Part shown: piece by piece, positions 60,165 through 64,000 of the stretch
Position numbering within the stretch: the first letter of the stretch is position 1
Layout: each line of letters starts with the position of its first letter
From: Providencia sneebia DSM 19967
Lineage (GTDB): Bacteria; Pseudomonadota; Gammaproteobacteria; Enterobacterales; Enterobacteriaceae
NCBI RefSeq assembly: GCF_000314895.2
Contig: NZ_CM001773.1
Location: 2,746,855 to 2,810,854, forward strand
DNA: 64,000 nucleotides
Direction of reading: 5' to 3'
The notes under the pieces: generated by a model
What the model was told of the DNA's origin: nothing
The model's database searches: none
Seen by the model: only the letters and a program-made list of their open reading frames with translations
Position numbers and translations under genes: made by a program

Positions 60165-60995
60165 ATGTCAAAATTATTGTCGAAATATCATACGCCAGAT
60201 GAACATAAGCGTACTCAGCATATCACTCCTCAGATTGCCGATTGGGGCTATGTTCACTTTGATGTCTATGAACTCAAAGCGGGCGAATCTATCTCCTTAC
60301 CTGCATCTGAAAACGAAATGTGTTTAGTATTAGTTGCGGGTAAAGCGACGATTAAAACGCCTTCTCAAACGTTTGAAAATATTGGCGATCGCATGGATCC
60401 TTTCGAACGTAAAAAGCCCTATGCTGTCTATGTGACCTCACAAGAATCTGCTGATGTCACTGCACAAACTCAGCTTGAACTTGCGGTATGTCGTGCCAAA
60501 GGTAAAGGAACATATCCTACCCGTTTAATTGGTCCTGATGATATTGATGCTGAACAGCGCGGCCATGGTAATAATAAACGTTATGTCCATAATATTTTAC
60601 CTGACGATAAATCTGCAGATAGCTTGCTTGTCGTTGAAGTCTTTACCGATGAAGGTTGTACGAGTTCATACCCGAGCCACAAGCACGACACAGATAATGA
60701 GCCAAACGAAACTTACTTGGAAGAAACTTATTATCACCGTTTGAATCCACCTCAAGGTTTCTGCATGCAGCGCGTATACACAGATGATCGCGAATTAGAT
60801 GAGTGTATGGCGGTGTATAATAAAGATGTAGTTATGGTGCCAAAAGGTTACCACCCAATGGCAACAATGGCTGGATATGATAATTATTATCTCAATGTAA
60901 TGGCGGGTCCTACACGGAAATGGTTATTTACATGGGAAAAAGATCATAATTGGGTCAATAGCGAAACTTATGCTAATAAGCATCGTGAAAAGTAA
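60165..60995 (+). CDS. iolB: 5-deoxy-glucuronate isomerase
   Basis: IolB isomerises 5-deoxy-glucuronate to 5-dehydro-2-deoxygluconate. It has 276 residues, close to B. subtilis IolB (271), with a bicupin fold. Conserved blocks are YVHFDVYELKAGESISLPAS, NILPDDKSADSLLVVEVFTD, SYPSHKHDTDNEPNETYLEE (metal-binding His/Glu) and VPKGYHPMATMAGYDNYYLN. The ATG at 60165 with AGAGGA upstream is the family start; ten extra in-frame codons are not conserved. It is followed by a strong terminator. Confidence 0.95.
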   Translation: MSKLLSKYHTPDEHKRTQHITPQIADWGYVHFDVYELKAGESISLPASENEMCLVLVAGKATIKTPSQTFENIGDRMDPFERKKPYAVYVTSQESADVTAQTQLELAVCRAKGKGTYPTRLIGPDDIDAEQRGHGNNKRYVHNILPDDKSADSLLVVEVFTDEGCTSSYPSHKHDTDNEPNETYLEETYYHRLNPPQGFCMQRVYTDDRELDECMAVYNKDVVMVPKGYHPMATMAGYDNYYLNVMAGPTRKWLFTWEKDHNWVNSETYANKHREK

Positions 60996-61052
60996 ATAAT
61001 GGCAAGACGTGAATGTTGTAGAATAAAATAAATACCAAATCTGTTATCCTTT

Positions 61053-61081
61053 TGCCGATAAATATATTATCGGCATTTTTT
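61053..61081. terminator. Terminator after iolB (bidirectional)
   Basis: TGCCGATAA-ATATA-TTATCGGCA followed by six T on the plus strand; it also lies at the 3' end of the convergent HAD gene. Confidence 0.88.
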
Positions 61082-61118
61082 ATGATTAAATCACGAAAGA
61101 TAAAGGTAGTTAATATAC

Positions 61119-61928
61119 TTATAATGCATATTTCTCAATCGCTTTTGCTACACCATCTGAATTATTACAGCTTGTGATATGCGTTGCGCGAGATTTCAAT
61201 TCATCCGTTGCATTTTCCATAGCAATACAAATTCCTGCAACATCAAACATTGGTAAATCATTGTTTTGATCACCAATACACATAATTTCATGCTTTTCTA
61301 AATCTAATTGTTGAGCAAGCGCTTGTATTGCTAGCCCCTTATTTGCATTTTTATTTAATACTTCAAGAAAATAAGGTGTACTTCTTACTAAAGTATACTG
61401 CTGATAAAAACTTGCTGGTATTTTCTTGATTACACTTGATAAATAGCTCTCTTCAGATGAAATCATTAATTTAGTAAATTGAATATTGCACTGCATTTCT
61501 TCTATTGGCGTATAATGAATTAATGTATTAGATAAATAAGCTTCATGGGTAGTATAAAAACCAATAATTTTATTCGCAGTAAAAATTTTATTATCGCCAA
61601 GAGCATGTAACGATAAAGACAGTGCCTCAGTTTGTTCGTAAATTTTCTTATAATCATCAAGATCAAGGAGAAAATCAACAAGATGATTGCCATTAGATGC
61701 GTCATGAATAACACTGCCATTGTTACTAATGCAATAATGACCAGGTTGATTGAAGCCTAACTGCTGTATATATGGTTGGATGCCAGAATATGGACGCCCA
61801 GAAGCTAAGATAACCTGTATATTATTCTTTCTTGCTTGTTGAAGAGTAGTAATAATATTATCACTAAGTTGATGATGTGAATTTAACAATGTTCCATCAA
61901 GATCAATTGCGATCAATTTTACAGCCAT
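61119..61928 (-). CDS. Cof-type HAD-IIB phosphatase, YidA-like
   Basis: 269 residues. HAD motif I is LIAIDLDGTLLNSHHQL at residues 5-21, motif II ILASGRPYSGIQPYI, and motifs III/IV K212-region NKGLAIQAL and CIGDQNNDLPMFDVAG. It aligns with E. coli YidA (PYFLEVLNK; GDxNND) at moderate identity, so it is a paralogue or diverged member with probable sugar-phosphatase activity in the cytosol. Its position beside the iol cluster may be chance. Convergent with iolB. Confidence 0.88.
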   Translation of the reverse strand: MAVKLIAIDLDGTLLNSHHQLSDNIITTLQQARKNNIQVILASGRPYSGIQPYIQQLGFNQPGHYCISNNGSVIHDASNGNHLVDFLLDLDDYKKIYEQTEALSLSLHALGDNKIFTANKIIGFYTTHEAYLSNTLIHYTPIEEMQCNIQFTKLMISSEESYLSSVIKKIPASFYQQYTLVRSTPYFLEVLNKNANKGLAIQALAQQLDLEKHEIMCIGDQNNDLPMFDVAGICIAMENATDELKSRATHITSCNNSDGVAKAIEKYAL

Positions 61929-62066
61929 ATGCTTTTCCTTTTCTACTACCCAAAATAGCTATCAAAATATTTGTGCTAAAGGGAGAGCACACAGATATTA
62001 TCTGTTATGCCCATATTAAAAAATTAACTTAAGATTTAATAGAACTTATTAGTTAAAATCAATGAT

Positions 62067-62093
62067 GTAACCAGTGTTACCACTGTTACCAGT
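62067..62093. repeat. Three tandem 9-bp repeats
   Basis: GTAACCAGT, GTTACCACT, GTTACCAGT in direct succession, about 70 bp before the zinc-finger ORF. Each differs by one or two bases. This could be a protein-binding site at the start of the accessory region. Confidence 0.75.
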
Positions 62094-62160
62094 GAAATTG
62101 GAAATGGATGTGTTTAATGAGCTTTATTCTGGAAGGCATACAAGGCAAGGGGGATTAGCA

Positions 62161-62301
62161 ATGCGAGTAATGAAAATATACTGCCCTGAGTGTGGACACA
62201 CTTATAGGCTAACGCTGACATTTTCACATTCTATTTGTCATAAGAAGCCCGAAGACCAGCCAAAGCAGCTATGTTTTGATGTTATCGAAAATAGAGCATA
62301 A
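62161..62301 (+). CDS. Ogr/Delta-like phage zinc-finger protein, apparently shortened
   Basis: 46 residues: MRVMKIYCPECGHTYRLTLT then FSHSICHKKPEDQPKQLC. It resembles the Ogr/Delta family of late-gene activators of P2-like phages and P4-like satellites, whose members have two CxxC pairs some 25-30 residues apart; here the first CPEC appears joined directly to the CGHTY-TFSH part normally at the second pair, as if the middle had been deleted. Ribosome binding site AAGGGGG, 7 nt before the ATG. The upstream in-frame ATG at 62074 is less likely. A phage origin is well supported by the motif; function is doubtful. Confidence 0.55.
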   Translation: MRVMKIYCPECGHTYRLTLTFSHSICHKKPEDQPKQLCFDVIENRA

Positions 62302-62390
62302 GAGCATAGCGAAAAGTAAATTAAGGTGAATGGTATAAAGGTAATTTTGATATATAACCAAGTGGCGATTATTACTAATAGTAATTAAAT

Positions 62391-62549
62391 ATGTTTAATG
62401 AAAAACGTAATATTCGAATAGAAGTGAGTGACAATAAAAAAGTCATAGAGCTAAGGGGATATACAGAAAAAGAAGCCCACCGTTTGATTGACACGTGGTT
62501 AAATAAAGATTCATTAGTTCAAAAAACAAACACTAAAATAAAAAATTAA
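62391..62549 (+). CDS. small hypothetical protein (52 residues)
   Basis: MFNEKRNIRIEVSDNKKVIE, then LRGYTEKEAHRLIDTWLNKD: a charged, well-formed small protein with alpha-beta pattern. No clear Shine-Dalgarno sequence precedes the ATG. It follows the Ogr-like gene and may be part of the same prophage remnant. I do not recognise the family. Confidence 0.4.
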   Translation: MFNEKRNIRIEVSDNKKVIELRGYTEKEAHRLIDTWLNKDSLVQKTNTKIKN

Positions 62550-62558
62550 TTCGTTCAT

Positions 62559-62821
62559 ATTTCAGTTTTCTATTTCCTCTCAATCCGTATGGATGCTGGT
62601 TTTTCAGTTTTTATGCGGCTTCAACTCTTAAGTGAAAATCTCACGTAAAATAGAAAAGCTATTTATATTCAAGTGATTATAAATTAATTCGCTAGGTGTG
62701 CTTCACTTGAAAACTGAAATTTATTGAAAATATTTTCACACATTTCAGTTTGAGATTTTCGGCGACTCCCTAGTATTGGCAAGGCTTGGCGATATGTTTT
62801 GTAGAATTTTAAAACTGAAAT
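62559..62821. repeat. Cluster of five ATTTCAGTTTT elements
   Basis: The 11-mer ATTTCAGTTTT occurs at 62559-62569 (plus), 62710-62720 (minus) and 62811-62821 (minus) exactly, and with one mismatch at 62601-62611 (TTTTCAGTTTT, plus) and 62742-62752 (ATTTCAGTTTG, plus). Five copies in 263 bp of non-coding DNA in both orientations look like binding sites of one protein, such as iterons or operators. Confidence 0.7.
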
Positions 62822-62856
62822 AATTTTATGATCCAAATTGTGCAGGCGGGTGCGGT

Positions 62857-62875
62857 GTAGTGCATTTTACGTGGT
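62857..62875 (+). repeat. 19-bp dispersed repeat, copy 1
   Basis: GTAGTGCATTTTACGTGGT. A second copy with one mismatch lies at 63626-63644. Both stand upstream of a gene (63010 and 63838) and both follow a GC-richer stretch. Confidence 0.75.
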
Positions 62876-63009
62876 AGAGATCTTTATTTCGTGAGGGGGG
62901 GCTTCGTTTGTTATTTCTTCCTTGTTTTACTTCTAGAGGGCTAGATATGAGGTAAGCTATATTATCATCATTGATGATTGGTAATCTTTTAAACATTAAG
63001 GATAGTAAA

Positions 63010-63468
63010 ATGCATAGGACGAATTCTTCGCCTCAATTTCCACAATTAAAAAATGAAATCAGTGACTATAAAGAATCTATGTTTGAATGGTGGGATTCGA
63101 TAGATGAGTCAAAGATTGGTGAGTGGACATTTTTGCTTTGTTTAGCCTGTTGGGGTGTTTCAGATGAAGTATTTAAGTTAATAGCTTTTACGATTGCATT
63201 ACTTTTCTTTAGTGAGCGTTTTGTCATGATTGCCAAAGCATCAACATTTACCACAAAAAAAGAATCTGAGCTATTTAAAAAAATACGTGCGGCCAGAGTA
63301 TCTGATAATGAGTTTTATGAGCTTATTATGCAACTTAAAAGTGTCATAAGAAATAGAAGCCTTTTTAAGTCTTGCTTAGTCATAAAGAGAACGTGGGAGT
63401 TTATATTATCTTATGCATTTTTATTCTTCTCATTTTGGTATGTAATTGAAACGTACTTCAAACAATAG
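63010..63468 (+). CDS. unknown membrane protein (152 residues)
   Basis: The ATG at 63010 has AAGGA 7 nt upstream; the frame is open to 62971 but without a better start. The product has a polar N-terminus (MHRTNSSPQFPQLKNEISDY), a hydrophobic hairpin at about 40-75 (TFLLCLACWGV; LIAFTIALLFFSERFVMIA), a charged cytosolic loop (~80-120) and a C-terminal TM helix (ILSYAFLFFSFWYVIETYF). I recognise no family. It is followed by its own terminator and lies in the prophage-like border region beside a DprA-like gene, as a probable cargo gene. Confidence 0.7.
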   Translation: MHRTNSSPQFPQLKNEISDYKESMFEWWDSIDESKIGEWTFLLCLACWGVSDEVFKLIAFTIALLFFSERFVMIAKASTFTTKKESELFKKIRAARVSDNEFYELIMQLKSVIRNRSLFKSCLVIKRTWEFILSYAFLFFSFWYVIETYFKQ

Positions 63469-63470
63469 AA

Positions 63471-63503
63471 CAAAAAACTCAACTGGTAAGGCTGAGTTTT
63501 TTG
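63471..63503 (+). terminator. Terminator after the 152-residue membrane protein gene
   Basis: CAAAAAACTCA and TGAGTTTTTTG form an 11-bp stem with an 11-nt loop ending in a T run, 3 bp after the stop. Confidence 0.85.
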
Positions 63504-63625
63504 TATATGCAATACTTGCATGAAAGTCCGATATTTCAAAGCTAACAATATAAGTTTAATCTTTTCAGTTGGATATCTCAACCAATAACGGGCTGATACT
63601 TTTTAGGGGAAGTGGACAGCGCGCT

Positions 63626-63644
63626 GTAGTGCATTTTTCGTGGT
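63626..63644 (+). repeat. 19-bp dispersed repeat, copy 2
   Basis: GTAGTGCATTTTTCGTGGT, one mismatch from copy 1 at 62857-62875, 193 bp upstream of the DprA-like gene. Confidence 0.75.
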
Positions 63645-63687
63645 TTTGTAATTTACGTTGAAATTGCTAACTATTTTGTTAGAGCAA

Positions 63688-63710
63688 TCCAAAATATCTG
63701 CTATTTTGGA
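63688..63710. promoter_or_regulatory. Inverted repeat upstream of the DprA-like gene
   Basis: TCCAAAATA-TCTGC-TATTTTGGA, a perfect 9-bp dyad with a 5-bp spacer, 127 bp before the ATG at 63838. It has operator geometry; the regulator is unknown. Confidence 0.45.
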
Positions 63711-63837
63711 CAACTGGCTAAAAAAGAAATATTATTACAAACAAACATAAAAATTTTTTGCACTTTGACCTATACCTAACTCTATATTTTATCAACAAAA
63801 CTGCGCTCTGCTGTCATGTGGAAAGGGCTAATACGAT

Positions 63838-64000
63838 ATGGAAAACCATAGTGATTCAATAGATTATTGGAAAAATGAAATTGTTGCTTTTCTTGCCCTT
63901 ACTTCTTTAAAAGGGGTTGGTTATTGGACTTTAAGAAAAATTTATGAATCTCAACTTGGTTTTAAAGAGCTTTTGAAAGCTGATTCGGAAGAGGTACTTA
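63838..64000 (+). CDS. DprA/Smf-family DNA-processing protein, partial (N-terminus)
   Basis: The first 54 residues before the window ends. IVAFLALTSLKGVGYWTLRK with LGFKELLKADSEEVL matches the N-terminal helix-hairpin-helix (SAM-like) start of DprA/Smf proteins, where a GVG/GIG hairpin precedes the Rossmann domain. The housekeeping dprA of Enterobacterales normally sits near def-fmt, not here; this copy follows prophage-like DNA, so it is likelier a cargo or defence-associated homologue. AGGG lies about 10 nt before the ATG. The rest of the gene and its neighbours are not visible. Confidence 0.6.
   Translation, partial: MENHSDSIDYWKNEIVAFLALTSLKGVGYWTLRKIYESQLGFKELLKADSEEVL

Larger units (their letters stand above)
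63504..63837. other. Intergenic region before the DprA-like gene
   Basis: About 330 bp with the second 19-bp repeat copy (63626-63644) and a 9-bp inverted repeat (63688-63710). No gene seen. Confidence 0.5.

Noticed and set aside
62074..62160. Longer N-terminus of the Ogr-like protein from the ATG at 62074
   Set aside because: It would be encoded by the tandem 9-bp repeats and has no good ribosome binding site; the ATG at 62161 has AAGGGGG at 7 nt and fits the family start.
1..64000. CRISPR arrays, tRNA and rRNA genes
   Set aside because: No regularly spaced direct repeats with unique spacers, no cloverleaf-type sequence ending in CCA and no conserved rRNA blocks were found by eye; the tandem repeats at 41741 and 62067 are too short and without spacers.

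Overview
The window looks like the chromosome of a member of the Morganellaceae, most likely Providencia. The DNA is AT-rich, the proteins closely resemble enterobacterial orthologues, and gene order from one end to about 49 kb follows the E. coli K-12 hxpA-yfbUV-ackA-pta ... purF-cvpA-dedD-folC-accD-dedA-truA-usg-pdxB ... fabB-mnmC ... aroC-prmB-smrB-sixA-fadJI-yfcZ-fadL-mlaA segment, with lineage-specific insertions and losses. The genus is an inference from memory of gene content and composition; no database search was possible.

Layout. 1-5.5 kb: hxpA (cut by the window edge), yfbU, yfbV and the acetate pair ackA-pta. 5.7-10.5 kb: gss (glutathionylspermidine synthetase/amidase), yfcD, yfcH, ubiX. 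10.7-19.7 kb: a minus-strand housekeeping run, pdxB-usg-truA-dedA-accD-folC-dedD, then cvpA-purF under a consensus PurR operator. 19.9-24.2 kb: an accessory patch (AraC-type regulator with divergent EamA exporter, then a Sel1-repeat secreted protein with a lipoprotein). 24.4-32.5 kb: fabB (FabR- and FadR-like operators), mnmC, a GNAT enzyme, yfcL, epmC, yfcA, aroC (frameshifted in this sequence) and prmB. 32.7-40.1 kb: a histidine-utilisation block (permease, hutH, hutU, hutC, hutI) lying between prmB and smrB, with two identical HutC-type operators. 40.3-49.6 kb: smrB, sixA, fadJ-fadI, yfcZ, fadL, an unlisted 32-residue membrane protein, mlaA, yccJ. Three FadR-like sites sit upstream of fadI and fadL.

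50.1-61 kb: a myo-inositol catabolism cluster: iolR (RpiR type), iolA, iolD, iolG, an iolT-type transporter, a lone PTS EIIA protein, a 3' remnant of iolC, iolE and iolB. It carries three lesions: a one-base gain in an A-run of iolD, a one-base loss near the end of iolE, and loss of most of iolC. The promoter block in front of the iolC remnant is nearly identical to that of iolA.

61.1-64 kb: a YidA-like HAD phosphatase, then the edge of an accessory or prophage-derived region: an Ogr/Delta-like zinc-finger remnant, several families of short repeats, an unknown membrane protein and the start of a DprA/Smf-family gene that runs off the window. This is the most likely place for an undescribed system, but only its border is visible. 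No rRNA, tRNA, CRISPR array or intact insertion sequence was recognised.
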